Of a DNA stretch of 64,000 bases, positions 19,109 to 28,523 are shown one piece after another. The stretch lies in the NCBI RefSeq assembly GCF_947258925.1, contig NZ_CAMYKG010000004.1, forward strand, positions 1-64,000, read 5' to 3'. The notes below the pieces were generated by a model. The model was given only the letters and a program-made list of their open reading frames with translations, did no database searches and was not told the origin of the DNA. The translations under genes and the position numbers were made by a program. The stretch's first letter is position 1; each line of letters opens with the position of its first letter. Origin of the DNA: an uncultured Eudoraea sp. Its GTDB lineage: Bacteria; Bacteroidota; Bacteroidia; Flavobacteriales; Flavobacteriaceae.

Positions 19109-20920
19109 ATGGCAAATCAATATTTAGATTTAGATACCCTCAAATTTTTACTTTACGAAGTACACGACCTTCAAAGTATATTGAATCAAAGTCGTTTTGA
19201 TGACTATGACGAGGAATCTATAGACCTTTTTTTGGATTCTATTAAGGAATTTTCGGATAGAGAATTATTCCCATTCTTTCAGGAAATGGACGAGCAGGCC
19301 GCTCATTTTAAAAATGGGGAAATTATTGTTCACCCTCAGGTAAAAAAATATGTGAAACTAGGAGGGGAATTAGGACTTATTTCCGGATTGTTCGATTATG
19401 AAATTGGGGGATTACAATTGCCCGGTATCGTTGTTACCGCTGCTGCTTATATCCAGGAGACCGCTAATAACCATTTACCCGGTTATCTTGGTTTAACCCT
19501 TGGAGCCCTGGAATTAATTGTACATTTTGGCAACGAAGAACTGAAGGATTATTTTGTTCCCAAAATGCTCACGGGTGAGTGGGGGGGTACAATGTGCCTG
19601 ACAGAGCCACAAGCAGGTAGTTCCTTATCGGACATTGTTACTTCTGCTGAGCCTGTAGAGGGAGGGTACAAGATCTCCGGACAGAAAATATTTATTTCAG
19701 GTGGAGATTATGAAGGAGTTGAAAATGTAGTTCACCTTGTTCTGGCCCGTATTAAAGGCGCGCCTGCAGGTACAAAGGGTATTTCCCTATTTGTAGTTCC
19801 TAAGAATAGAGTTTCTTCCGACGGAACGCTGATTTCCAATGATGTGACGACCTTCGCAGATTTTCAAAAAATGGGGCAAAAGGGTTACTGTACTACCCAT
19901 CTTTTCTTTGGACATAAGGAAGACTGCAGAGGATGGCTTGTTGGAGAGCCCAATAAGGGATTAAAGTACATGTTCATGATGATGAACGGTGCGCGTATAG
20001 CCGTAGGACGGGGAGCTGCGGCTATTACTATGGCAGCGTATCAGGCATCATTGGCGTACGCCAGGGAAAGACCTCAGGGACGAAGCCTGACAAATACAGG
20101 CAAAAAAGATGTGGCCCAGGAGCAAACATTAATTATAAACCACCCGGATGTTAAACGTATGCTTCTATTGCAAAAAGTAATAGCCGAAGGATCATTAAGT
20201 TTAATTTTACTTTCTTCTAAATACCATGATTTATCTCAGACTCATTCAGATCCGGGTGAGCGGGAAAAATATTCGCTTTTACTTGAGTTATTGACACCAA
20301 TTGCTAAAACCTATCCTTCTGAAATGGGGCTGCTCTCAGTAAGTAATGGGGTGCAGGTCCTTGGGGGTTATGGTTTTTGTTCGGATTATATCTTACAGCA
20401 ATATTACAGGGACATTCGTATTTTTTCAATTTACGAAGGTACTACCGGTATTCAATCCCTCGATCTGTTGGGCAGGAAGATCTCTATGGATAATGGTAAA
20501 GCACTAAAACTTTTATCCGAAGAAATCATGAAAAGTATTCATGAGGCCATTGAATATAATGCTTTGGCGCCTTATGGTTCAAAACTGGGGGAAGCTTTAA
20601 AATTAACCCAGGAGGTACTGCAATTTCTAATGGATTTTGCCAAAAAAGGAGACTATGAAAGATTCTTGTCGGATGCCACAGTGTTCATGGAATTTTTTGG
20701 AAATATTATCATAGGCTGGTTGTGGTTGGATATGGCTACAAAAGCACATAAGAAATTGAATTCAGGTAACGCTCAAAATTCACAGGAATTCCTGAATAGT
20801 AAGATCCATGCGATGAAGTTCTATTTCAAATATGAAATTCCTAAAACAAAGGCGTTGGCCGAGGTTTTAACGGATAAAGAGGTTTTGACAATGGCTGATG
20901 AAAATGAGTTGTTCAATTGA
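19109..20920 (+). CDS. Acyl-CoA dehydrogenase, long DmdC/FadE5-like type
   Basis: A 603-residue flavoprotein, longer than ordinary acyl-CoA dehydrogenases (~380) and matching the DmdC/FadE5 group with its extra C-terminal helical domain (about 465-600). Seen: MCLTEPQAGSSLSD (flavin/substrate loop), YKISGQKIFISGG, YARERPQGRSL with a following HPDVKRMLL, and SIYEGTTGIQSLDLLGRK, which carries the likely catalytic Glu. It oxidises an acyl-CoA to a 2-enoyl-CoA and passes electrons to ETF. It is the first gene of an eleven-gene + strand cluster. A specific role on methylmercaptopropionyl-CoA (DmdC proper) is possible but not supported by the neighbours. Confidence 0.88.
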   Translation: MANQYLDLDTLKFLLYEVHDLQSILNQSRFDDYDEESIDLFLDSIKEFSDRELFPFFQEMDEQAAHFKNGEIIVHPQVKKYVKLGGELGLISGLFDYEIGGLQLPGIVVTAAAYIQETANNHLPGYLGLTLGALELIVHFGNEELKDYFVPKMLTGEWGGTMCLTEPQAGSSLSDIVTSAEPVEGGYKISGQKIFISGGDYEGVENVVHLVLARIKGAPAGTKGISLFVVPKNRVSSDGTLISNDVTTFADFQKMGQKGYCTTHLFFGHKEDCRGWLVGEPNKGLKYMFMMMNGARIAVGRGAAAITMAAYQASLAYARERPQGRSLTNTGKKDVAQEQTLIINHPDVKRMLLLQKVIAEGSLSLILLSSKYHDLSQTHSDPGEREKYSLLLELLTPIAKTYPSEMGLLSVSNGVQVLGGYGFCSDYILQQYYRDIRIFSIYEGTTGIQSLDLLGRKISMDNGKALKLLSEEIMKSIHEAIEYNALAPYGSKLGEALKLTQEVLQFLMDFAKKGDYERFLSDATVFMEFFGNIIIGWLWLDMATKAHKKLNSGNAQNSQEFLNSKIHAMKFYFKYEIPKTKALAEVLTDKEVLTMADENELFN

Positions 20921-20979
20921 GGTTAAGAATTAAGATGCAATTAGCCAAATATCACAAAGCACTAAATCAACAAAAATAA

Positions 20980-21756
20980 ATGAGTAACACTATAAGATCG
21001 AAATTTGACCTGAACGGTAAAGTGGCAATAATCACCGGTTCAAGCAAAGGAATAGGAAAATCGATTGCCCGTGGCCTGGCAGAAAATGGAGCCCAAGTAG
21101 TTGTTAGTAGTCGAAAGCAGGCCGCCGTGGATGAAGTCGCTGTTGAATTTCAAAAAGCAGGTCTTAAAGCTGTGGGAATTCAATGCCATATAGGTGATTC
21201 CGAAGAACGCAAAGATTTGATTAATAAGACTATAGATCAATTTGGACGAATAGATATCTTGGTAAACAATGCTGCTATAAATCCTTATTATGGTCCCTTG
21301 GAGGGTTCAGATGAAGCAGTTTTTGATAAGATAATGAACGTAAATGTAAAGGCGCCATGGATCCTCTCTAATCTGGTCTTGCCTCATATGAAGGAGAAGG
21401 GGGGTAGCATCATCAATATTTCGTCTGTAGAAGGGCTTACGCCCGGATTTGGCTTAGGATTGTACAGTGCAACTAAATCAGCTTTGATTATGCTAACGAA
21501 GAATCAGGCTAAAGAATGGGGCCGTTACGGGATTAGGGCAAATGTCTTGTGCCCGGGCCTGATCAAGACTAAATTTAGTGAGGGATTATGGACGGATGAC
21601 AAGTTGGTAGCAGGTTTTAAAAAGGCCCTGCCCCTTGGTAGAATAGCCGCTCCGGAAGAAATGGCCGGAATAGCGATGTTATTGGCGTCAGACGCGGGGT
21701 CTTATATGACAGGAGGTGTCTATGCAGCGGATGGTGGATACTTAATATCAGGTTAA
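20980..21756 (+). CDS. Short-chain dehydrogenase/reductase (SDR)
   Basis: Classical 258-residue SDR. The cofactor motif is [10 protein letters not shown] near residue 19, followed by NNAAINP, the catalytic Ser in IINISSVEG and YSATK (Tyr/Lys). The Arg in VVVSSRKQ after beta-strand 2 suggests NADP(H). It probably interconverts a hydroxyacyl-CoA and oxoacyl-CoA within this acyl-CoA cluster. It lies 59 bp after the long acyl-CoA dehydrogenase and 14 bp before the shorter one. Confidence 0.87.
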   Translation: MSNTIRSKFDLNGKVAIITGSSKGIGKSIARGLAENGAQVVVSSRKQAAVDEVAVEFQKAGLKAVGIQCHIGDSEERKDLINKTIDQFGRIDILVNNAAINPYYGPLEGSDEAVFDKIMNVNVKAPWILSNLVLPHMKEKGGSIINISSVEGLTPGFGLGLYSATKSALIMLTKNQAKEWGRYGIRANVLCPGLIKTKFSEGLWTDDKLVAGFKKALPLGRIAAPEEMAGIAMLLASDAGSYMTGGVYAADGGYLISG

Positions 21757-21770
21757 ACAAAAATTATATT

Positions 21771-22991
21771 ATGAACTTTGATTACAGTGGAAAATCCATT
21801 GCCTTGCAGGACAAGCTAAAAAAATTTATAGCTGAACATATTGTTCCTTTTCAGGAAGAAGTTGAGTCATTCCATAAAGATCCTGTCAATATATGGAAGA
21901 AATGGCCGGGCCTTGTTTCCCTAAAAGAAAAAGCAAAAGCTGAAGGACTTTGGAATTTGTTTTTACCAAAGACATATGGAGAATTAAGTCCGGGTTTAAC
22001 CAATTTGGAATATGCCCCATTGGCCGAGATTATGGGCAGGATTTTATGGGCTTCGGAGGTTTTTAATTGCAGTCCCCCGGATACGGGAAATATGGAAGTA
22101 TTGGCAAAATATGGAACTCAGGAACAGAAAGATACCTGGTTACAGCCTTTGATGCAGGGTGATATGAGATCTTCCTTTTTAATGACCGAACCCGATGTCG
22201 CCTCCTCAGATGCTACAAATATTGAGACTTCCATTGAGGCCGATGGAGATGAATACGTTATTAAAGGAAAAAAATGGTGGTCCTCAGGGGCTATGGACCC
22301 TAATTGTAAGATTGCCATTGTTATGGGGAAAACCGACTTCGATGCCCCTCGCCACCTGCAACACAGTATGATTTTAGTTCCAATGGATACACCGGGATTA
22401 CAGATAGTAAGACCCTTGAGTGTTTTTGGCTATAATGATTCTCCCGAAGGACATGCTGAGATAGTTTTGAATGAAGTTCGTGTACCAAAAAAGAATCTAA
22501 TCCTTGGTGAAGGCCGTGGATTTGAGATAGCCCAGGGCCGTTTGGGACCGGGAAGAATACACCATTGTATGAGGTTAATAGGAATGGCTCAGTATTCTTT
22601 GGAGTTAATGTCGCAACGAACTACCCATCGCAAACCATTTGGGAGAACATTGGATACCTATAGCAGCATCCGGCAGGAAATTGCATACGCTCGTTGTGAG
22701 ATTGAGCAAGCACGTCTTTTGGTACTTTCGGCAGCTGATAAGATGGATAAGGTGGGCAATAAAGAAGCAAAAGACCTAATAGCCATGATTAAGATTATAG
22801 CTCCGAATATGGCCTTAAACGTTATTGATAAGGCCATTCAGATTATGGGGGGTATGGGTGTTAGTGGAGATACACCGCTGGCTCATTTTTATGCCGCCGC
22901 AAGAACTTTGAGACTGGCTGATGGCCCCGATGAAGTTCATTTAAGTCAATTGGGAAAAAACACAATAAAAATATACACAGATAACAGCTAA
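21771..22991 (+). CDS. Acyl-CoA dehydrogenase, ACAD10/11- and LvaC-like
   Basis: A 406-residue acyl-CoA dehydrogenase with [46 protein letters not shown], and [16 protein letters not shown] at the end. These are the features of the ACAD10/ACAD11 branch rather than of ordinary beta-oxidation enzymes. The stop overlaps the start of the kinase-like gene (TAATG at 22989-22993). In animals the two domains are fused as ACAD10/11, and in Pseudomonas the homologues LvaC and LvaA act in series: the kinase phosphorylates a 4-hydroxyacyl-CoA and the dehydrogenase-fold enzyme removes the phosphate to give an enoyl-CoA. I infer the same here. Confidence 0.87.
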   Translation: MNFDYSGKSIALQDKLKKFIAEHIVPFQEEVESFHKDPVNIWKKWPGLVSLKEKAKAEGLWNLFLPKTYGELSPGLTNLEYAPLAEIMGRILWASEVFNCSPPDTGNMEVLAKYGTQEQKDTWLQPLMQGDMRSSFLMTEPDVASSDATNIETSIEADGDEYVIKGKKWWSSGAMDPNCKIAIVMGKTDFDAPRHLQHSMILVPMDTPGLQIVRPLSVFGYNDSPEGHAEIVLNEVRVPKKNLILGEGRGFEIAQGRLGPGRIHHCMRLIGMAQYSLELMSQRTTHRKPFGRTLDTYSSIRQEIAYARCEIEQARLLVLSAADKMDKVGNKEAKDLIAMIKIIAPNMALNVIDKAIQIMGGMGVSGDTPLAHFYAAARTLRLADGPDEVHLSQLGKNTIKIYTDNS

Positions 22992-24061
22992 TGGCGGAAA
23001 AGGAGCTAACCAAAACTGTAAGAATAGGGGAGGAACTACATGAAAAGAACTTGAAAAATTTCCTGTTGCAATGTGCTTTGATTAGTGATGAAAACAGTGA
23101 ATTGGTAATCAGGCAATTTTACAATGGCTATTCCAATCTTACGTATCTGCTAAAAATAGAGCAAAAGGAATACGTACTTCGTCGTCCTCCATTTGCGGCA
23201 CCAAAACGAGGCCATAATATGGGCAGGGAGTTTAAAGTGCTTAATATGCTTCATAAAGTATTTGATAAAGCTCCTAAACCATATGCGTATTCAGAAGATA
23301 TCGGGTTATTAGGAGCTCCTTTTTATATTATGAAGAAGGTTGACGGAATTATTCTTACGGCTAATGAGGCCGGAGAGCGCCAGATCTCACCGAATGAATT
23401 TAAAACTATAGCAGATACCTGGTTAAATGCTTATGTGGAACTACATCATGTGGATTATAAAGCAGCCGGACTGGCAGCATTGGGAAATCCGGAAGGATAT
23501 GTGGAAAGGCAAGTTTTGAACTGGGGGAAACAATACCTGGCAGCAGCCACAGAAGAAGTTCTTTCAGCTCAAAAAGTCATGTCATGGATGGAAAATAATC
23601 AACCTCAAAACTACGCTTATAGCCTTATCCATAATGACTATAAGTACGACAACGTAGTATTTACAAATAACCAATGGAAAGATGTAGCAGCAATACTGGA
23701 CTGGGAAATGTGCACCTTAGGTGATCCATTGATGGATTTAGGAACTTCCCTTGGATACTGGACGACGAGCTCCGATGCCGATTTTTTAAAACAGGGCCTT
23801 CCATCACCTACGACCATGGAAGGTAATCCTACACGCTCTGAAATTGTGCAGGAATACGCGCTTAAAAGTGGCAGGGATATTATGAATCTAACCTTTTATT
23901 ATGCATATGGCCTTTTTAAAATTGCGGTTATTGCCCAACAGATATATTATAGATACAAGCATGGACATACAACAGACCCTAGATTTGCCAACTTGAACAT
24001 AGTTTCAGGTTTGTGTTGTGACACCGCATGGAGGGCAATTCAGAGGGATAGTATAGACTAA
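22991..24061 (+). CDS. APH-fold kinase, ACAD10/11- and LvaA-like (candidate 4-hydroxyacyl-CoA kinase)
   Basis: A 356-residue aminoglycoside-phosphotransferase-fold protein. Seen: a YVLRRPPF strand with the ATP-binding Arg pair, the catalytic loop SLIHNDYKYDNVVF (HxDxxxxN) and the metal-binding segment AILDWEMCTLGDPLMDLG. This LDWE...GDPLxDLG form is typical of the ACAD10/11 kinase domain, not of antibiotic-resistance enzymes. It is translationally coupled (1-bp overlap) to the acyl-CoA dehydrogenase before it. The likely substrate is a 4-hydroxyacyl-CoA, which would let the cell break down gamma-hydroxy acids or lactones. The chain length of the substrate is unknown. Confidence 0.83.
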   Translation: MAEKELTKTVRIGEELHEKNLKNFLLQCALISDENSELVIRQFYNGYSNLTYLLKIEQKEYVLRRPPFAAPKRGHNMGREFKVLNMLHKVFDKAPKPYAYSEDIGLLGAPFYIMKKVDGIILTANEAGERQISPNEFKTIADTWLNAYVELHHVDYKAAGLAALGNPEGYVERQVLNWGKQYLAAATEEVLSAQKVMSWMENNQPQNYAYSLIHNDYKYDNVVFTNNQWKDVAAILDWEMCTLGDPLMDLGTSLGYWTTSSDADFLKQGLPSPTTMEGNPTRSEIVQEYALKSGRDIMNLTFYYAYGLFKIAVIAQQIYYRYKHGHTTDPRFANLNIVSGLCCDTAWRAIQRDSID

Positions 24062-24132
24062 ATAATATTTGCAGTGTGACAAGCAAAGACATACCTTAAA
24101 AGATCAGGGGCGTACGGTTAAATTAAAGAGAT

Positions 24133-24891
24133 ATGCATTTAAAAAATAAAGTGATTGTAATTACCGGATCCGGAGGTGGGATAGGAGCTGCTACGGCTTT
24201 ATTGCTGGCTAAGAAAAAGGCATTGGTTATTGTAGCTGATATCAATATTGAAAGTGCCCAAAAAGTAGTTGATGAAATAAATATAGCAGGCGGTAAGGCA
24301 TTTTCGTACCAGGTAGATGTAACCAAGTATTCTGAAGTAGAAAGTTTGATTTCGGATACTGTCAAGAATTATGGAAGCTTAGATGTCATGGTAAATAATG
24401 CCGGAATTGGTGGTGAAAATCAAAGAAAGACTGCCGAACACACCCTTGAAGACTGGGACAATGTTATCGCTGTGAATCAAACGGGTGTTTTTTATTGTAT
24501 GAAATTGGCTTTGCAGCAGATGATAAAGCAGGGATATGGAAATATAATCAATATCGCTTCCCTCGCTGGCTTAAAACCCTCTGGGAATAACCTTTCCTAT
24601 AGCGCAAGTAAATTTGCCGTCGTAGGCATGACCAAATCGGCTGCACTGGAATATGGACGTAAAAATATCAGGATAAATGCACTATGTCCGGGTTACACCC
24701 ATTCGGCACTTTTAGATAAATTACTCGACAGCAAGCCCGATATGGAAAAAACCCTAAAAAGATTGATTCCCATGGATAGGTTTGGAGAAGCGGATGAAAT
24801 CGCAGAGGCTGCCGTTTGGCTTGCATCAGATAAATCGAAATATATAACTGGTCAAACAATAACCTTGGATGGCGGGACATCTTTGTTATAG
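24133..24891 (+). CDS. Short-chain dehydrogenase/reductase (SDR)
   Basis: Classical 252-residue SDR: TGSGGGIGAAT cofactor loop, Asp in VIVADINIES after beta-strand 2 (points to NAD), NNAGIGG, Ser in INIASLAG, and YSASKFAVVG. The end GQTITLDGG is usual for the family. In this cluster it may oxidise a 3-hydroxyacyl-CoA. It follows the kinase by 71 bp. A second SDR with a different cofactor signature lies at 20980, so the two are not simple duplicates. Confidence 0.87.
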   Translation: MHLKNKVIVITGSGGGIGAATALLLAKKKALVIVADINIESAQKVVDEINIAGGKAFSYQVDVTKYSEVESLISDTVKNYGSLDVMVNNAGIGGENQRKTAEHTLEDWDNVIAVNQTGVFYCMKLALQQMIKQGYGNIINIASLAGLKPSGNNLSYSASKFAVVGMTKSAALEYGRKNIRINALCPGYTHSALLDKLLDSKPDMEKTLKRLIPMDRFGEADEIAEAAVWLASDKSKYITGQTITLDGGTSLL

Positions 24892-24937
24892 GATAATTTG
24901 AAAAACCGGTATTGAACAAATTAGAAATACTACCCAG

Positions 24938-25708
24938 ATGAATACATTAAAGATTATAAAGAAAGAAGGGTATACCATTATCGAGATGAATCGGGGAAAG
25001 GTAAATGCCATCAATTATGAAATGGTACAAGAACTTAGGCAAGTCTTCAGTGAAATTGAAAATGACAAAACGGTGAAAGGCGCAATACTTACAGGGCAGC
25101 CTAATTATTTCTCGGCAGGCTTGGATCTCATCGAACTATTTCAATACGATAAAAAGCAGATCGAAGAATTTTTCCATGTTTTTGGCGCACTTTTTATAGA
25201 ATTGATGCAGATCACAAAACCTCTTATCTCAGCAATTACAGGTCATTCCCCGGCAGGAGGTTGCGTTCTCGCTGTGGCTACCGATAACCGAATTATGGCA
25301 GATGGCGAACACTATATAATTGGACTGAATGAAGTGGCTGTAAACATTCAGATATCTCAGAACCTTATAGAAACTTATGCATTTTGGATTGGTGAAGGTT
25401 TAGCAAGCAGGTATATTATGGAGGGAAAACTACTTAATGGAAAAGAGGCCTTGTCAGTTGGTTTAGTGGATGAATTGGTCCCTTTAGATCAGGTATTGCC
25501 CAGAGCTGAGGCCAAGATGAAGCATTACTTAAAAGCGGATCAGGAAATACTTCTTAATACTAAAAGTAAACTTCGCAAAAATTTACACGGCAAGCTGGAT
25601 TTTAATGCTGAAAATTCACTTAAAGAAGCCGCAACCTTATGGTGGAAGCCAGAAATAAGGGCCAAAATGGAGGCTTATGTAAAGAGTTTCTCGAATAAAA
25701 AGAAATGA
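24938..25708 (+). CDS. Enoyl-CoA hydratase/isomerase family protein
   Basis: A 256-residue crotonase-fold protein. The oxyanion-hole segments are YFSAGLDL and SPAGGCVLAVATDNRIMA. The two catalytic Glu positions of true hydratases are not both evident: the second region reads IGLNEVAVNIQIS, which has one Glu and fits an isomerase or a specialised hydratase. It probably acts on an enoyl-CoA made by the dehydrogenases of this cluster. It lies 46 bp after the SDR gene and 10 bp before a reductase gene. Confidence 0.85.
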   Translation: MNTLKIIKKEGYTIIEMNRGKVNAINYEMVQELRQVFSEIENDKTVKGAILTGQPNYFSAGLDLIELFQYDKKQIEEFFHVFGALFIELMQITKPLISAITGHSPAGGCVLAVATDNRIMADGEHYIIGLNEVAVNIQISQNLIETYAFWIGEGLASRYIMEGKLLNGKEALSVGLVDELVPLDQVLPRAEAKMKHYLKADQEILLNTKSKLRKNLHGKLDFNAENSLKEAATLWWKPEIRAKMEAYVKSFSNKKK

Positions 25709-25718
25709 TAGAACAGAT

Positions 25719-26729
25719 ATGAAAAAAATGAATAAACAGCTAAAATTTGTAAAAAGACCCTTGGGTGAGGCTGATGCTTCAACCTGGTCATTGGAGAGTA
25801 ACCCTATACCCGAATTACAGGATGGAGAAATTCTGGTGAAGCAACACTATGTTTCGCTCGATCCGGCAATGCGGGGTTGGATGAATGATTCGAAATCCTA
25901 TATAGAGCCTATGCCTATTGGCTCTGTAATGCGCGCTGGTGCTGTAGGTGAGGTGGTAGCGGTTAACAACAATTCAGACTTCAATGTAGGCGATTATGTC
26001 GCGGGATTTGGAGGTGTACAGCAATATGCAGTTTCCGATGGAAAAAATTCCCGTATCATAGATCCAAACCTCGCACCTCTTCCTACCTATTTAAGCACTT
26101 TGGGCATGACAGGGATGACCGCCTATTTTGGAATACTTGATGTAGGGAAGATCAAAGAAGGTGATATTGTGGTTGTATCCGGGGCGGCCGGAGCAGTAGG
26201 GAGTATCGTAGGCCAGATAGCTAAAATAAAGGGCTGTCGGGTTATAGGTATTGCAGGGGGCAAAGAGAAATGTAATTATATACTTGAGGAATTGGGTTTT
26301 GATGCGGCTATTGATTATAAGAATGAGAATGTTAGATTCAGGTTGAAGGAAGAATGCCCGGAAGGTCTGGATGTATATTTTGACAACGTAGGCGGCGAAA
26401 TTCTTGATATCGCCCTGAGCAGACTCAGAATGCATGCAAGAGTAGTGATATGTGGCGCCATTTCACAATACAACAATAAAATGGCCATAAAAGGGCCGAG
26501 TAATTACCTTTCACTCCTGGTAAACCGCGCTACAATGCAGGGAATGGTGGTATTTGATTATGCAAAGAGGTATGGGGAAGCTGCAAAGGAAATGGGAGCG
26601 TGGCTGGCAGCAGGAAGATTGAAAAGTAAAGAAGACATATATGATGGCATTGAGAACTTTCATCAAACCTATCAAAGGTTGTTTTCAGGCGAAAAGTTAG
26701 GTAAACTGGTACTAAAAGTAATAGAATGA
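25719..26729 (+). CDS. NADP-dependent medium-chain reductase (PTGR/CurA-like)
   Basis: A 336-residue zinc-free MDR. It has the leukotriene-B4-dehydrogenase/CurA-type start (FVKRPLGEADASTWSLE), DPAMRGWMND, the cofactor loop VVSGAAGAVGSIVGQIAKIKG, and YFDNVGGEILD. Relatives reduce the 2-alkenal or 2-enone double bond with NADPH (curcumin reductase, prostaglandin reductase). Here it could reduce an unsaturated acyl intermediate or detoxify enones. The last 4 bases overlap the next reductase gene. An ATG at 25728 is an alternative start. Confidence 0.85.
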   Translation: MKKMNKQLKFVKRPLGEADASTWSLESNPIPELQDGEILVKQHYVSLDPAMRGWMNDSKSYIEPMPIGSVMRAGAVGEVVAVNNNSDFNVGDYVAGFGGVQQYAVSDGKNSRIIDPNLAPLPTYLSTLGMTGMTAYFGILDVGKIKEGDIVVVSGAAGAVGSIVGQIAKIKGCRVIGIAGGKEKCNYILEELGFDAAIDYKNENVRFRLKEECPEGLDVYFDNVGGEILDIALSRLRMHARVVICGAISQYNNKMAIKGPSNYLSLLVNRATMQGMVVFDYAKRYGEAAKEMGAWLAAGRLKSKEDIYDGIENFHQTYQRLFSGEKLGKLVLKVIE

Positions 26730-27700
26730 AAGCCATACGATGCAAGGAATTTGGCCCGCCATCTTCCCTGGTTTTAGAAGAAATGCCCGGTTTAAAGCCT
26801 ACGGCAAAAGAAGTGGTGTTAGATGTAAAAGCTTGCGGAATTAATTTTCCGGACACGCTAATTATCCAGGGTTTATATCAATTTAAGCCAGAACTTCCCT
26901 TCACTCCTGGCAGCGATATTGCCGGGATTGTAAAAGAGGTTGGTGATGAGGTAAAACATCTTAAGGTGGGTGACGAAGTCTTTGGGTTTGTCTTAAATGG
27001 AGGGTTTGCAGAAGAAGTGGTTGTACCGTCTAATACCTGTTTCCTGAAATCAAAAAATATGAATTTCCCAATTGCGGCGTCTTTTATGGTGGCATATGGT
27101 ACTTCATACCACGCACTTAAAGACAGGGCGAAACTGGAAAAAGGTGAAACACTTTTAGTGCTTGGTGCATCGGGTGGTGTAGGTTTAGCTGCCGTGGAGT
27201 TAGGTAAACTCATGGGCGCTAATGTAATTGCGGCTGCATCCTCTGAAGATAAACTACAATTATGTCGCGATTATGGCGCTGATCAAACTATTAATTATTC
27301 GAAAAAAGATCTGAAGACGGAAATTAAAAGATTGACTGATAAGAAAGGAGTAGATGTTATATATGACCCTGTTGGTGGTGAATATTCAGAGTCGGCATTC
27401 AGGGGAATTGCATGGCAAGGCAGGTATCTGGTCGTTGGCTTTGCTTCCGGTACAATACCGAAAATGCCATTAAATCTGCCATTACTGAAGACTGCCTCAA
27501 TTGTTGGTGTTTTTTGGGGTGATTTTGCTATGAGAAACCCGAAGGAGAATATGGAGAATACCAGGACCTTAATGAAATGGTATGATGAAGGTAAGCTAAA
27601 GCCCCATATCCACAAGACCTATAATTTGAGTGAAACGTCAAAGGCTTTAGAAGAAATTATAAATAGAAAGGTAAAAGGTAAATTAGTAATAAAAGTATAA
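26726..27700 (+). CDS. NADPH:quinone oxidoreductase-family MDR
   Basis: A 324-residue zinc-free MDR of the quinone oxidoreductase (Qor) type. Seen: the start KAIRCKEFGPPSSLVLEE, GINFPDTLIIQG, PGSDIAGIVKEVG, cofactor loop LVLGASGGVGLAAVELGK and DPVGGEYSESAFRGIAW. It starts inside the end of the preceding reductase gene (ATGA overlap), so the two are co-translated. It probably reduces an enoyl- or quinone-type substrate with NADPH. The next gene follows after 80 bp. Confidence 0.85.
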   Translation: MKAIRCKEFGPPSSLVLEEMPGLKPTAKEVVLDVKACGINFPDTLIIQGLYQFKPELPFTPGSDIAGIVKEVGDEVKHLKVGDEVFGFVLNGGFAEEVVVPSNTCFLKSKNMNFPIAASFMVAYGTSYHALKDRAKLEKGETLLVLGASGGVGLAAVELGKLMGANVIAAASSEDKLQLCRDYGADQTINYSKKDLKTEIKRLTDKKGVDVIYDPVGGEYSESAFRGIAWQGRYLVVGFASGTIPKMPLNLPLLKTASIVGVFWGDFAMRNPKENMENTRTLMKWYDEGKLKPHIHKTYNLSETSKALEEIINRKVKGKLVIKV

Positions 27701-27736
27701 GGCTTTTAATCTGGTAATTAATTCAGCTTAAATCAA

Positions 27737-27750
27737 ATTCCTTAAGGAAT
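27737..27750. promoter_or_regulatory. Perfect 14-bp palindrome before the third SDR gene
   Basis: ATTCCTTAAGGAAT reads the same on both strands and sits 30 bp before the SDR start, in the only gap of 80 bp within this half of the cluster. It could be an operator, but nothing else in the window repeats it. Confidence 0.3.
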
Positions 27751-27780
27751 AAAAAGAAATATAATCATAGAACATACGAA

Positions 27781-28518
27781 ATGAGATTAAAAGACAAAAT
27801 AGCAATAGTTACCGGGGGTTCCCGTGGCATAGGCCGGGCTGTAGCCGAGCTCTTTGCAAAAGAAGGGGCAACGGTAATTATTATGGACCTATTGCCGCAA
27901 GGGCAACAAGTAACTGATAGTATAAATGACTCGGGGGGAAAAGCGGAATATCACCAGGTTTCGGTAACGGATAAGCCTGCGGTAACAAGACTTTTTAAAA
28001 TGGTAAATGATGAATATGGAAGAATAGATATCCTTATTAATAATGCGGGAATTACGAGGGACAGAACCCTTGAAAAAATGAGTGAGGATGAATGGGACGC
28101 AGTTATTGATGTCAATCTGAAAGGCGTATTTATATGTACCCAGGCGGCTGTTCCCTATATGAAGGAGAATAAATGGGGCAGGATAGTAAGTGCCGCCTCG
28201 AATGTAGGTTTAAGGGGTAATTTCGGACAGACAAATTATGCCGCCACCAAAGCCGGTGTAATTGCCATGTCAAAAACATGGACCATGGAATTTGGTAAGT
28301 ATGGGATTACGGCCAACGCAATAGCGCCCGGATTTACGATGACCGAAATGGTAGATAAGATCCCGGCAGAGCATTTTACCAAAATTAAGGATAGCATTCC
28401 GCTTCGGACTGTAGCACAACCCATAGATATTGCCTATGGTTACCTGTACCTGGCATCAGATGAAGCTCGTTTTGTTTCGGGCATTTGCCTTACAATAGAT
28501 GGTGGAACCTCAAGATAA
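27781..28518 (+). CDS. FabG-like SDR (3-oxoacyl reductase type)
   Basis: A 245-residue SDR close to FabG/PhaB: TGGSRGIGRAV cofactor loop, NNAGITRDRTLEKM (the FabG-type signature), Ser in VSAASNVG and YAATKAGV. The Asp in IIMDLLPQG after beta-strand 2 suggests NAD, which would favour 3-hydroxyacyl-CoA oxidation. It lies 5 bp before the MaoC hydratase gene, so hydration and oxidation steps are encoded side by side. Confidence 0.87.
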   Translation: MRLKDKIAIVTGGSRGIGRAVAELFAKEGATVIIMDLLPQGQQVTDSINDSGGKAEYHQVSVTDKPAVTRLFKMVNDEYGRIDILINNAGITRDRTLEKMSEDEWDAVIDVNLKGVFICTQAAVPYMKENKWGRIVSAASNVGLRGNFGQTNYAATKAGVIAMSKTWTMEFGKYGITANAIAPGFTMTEMVDKIPAEHFTKIKDSIPLRTVAQPIDIAYGYLYLASDEARFVSGICLTIDGGTSR

Positions 28519-28523
28519 ATACT

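Noticed and set aside
22991-24061. Antibiotic (aminoglycoside) resistance gene
   Set aside because: The APH fold is shared, but the LDWE...GDPLMDLG motif and coupling to an acyl-CoA dehydrogenase point to acyl-CoA metabolism.
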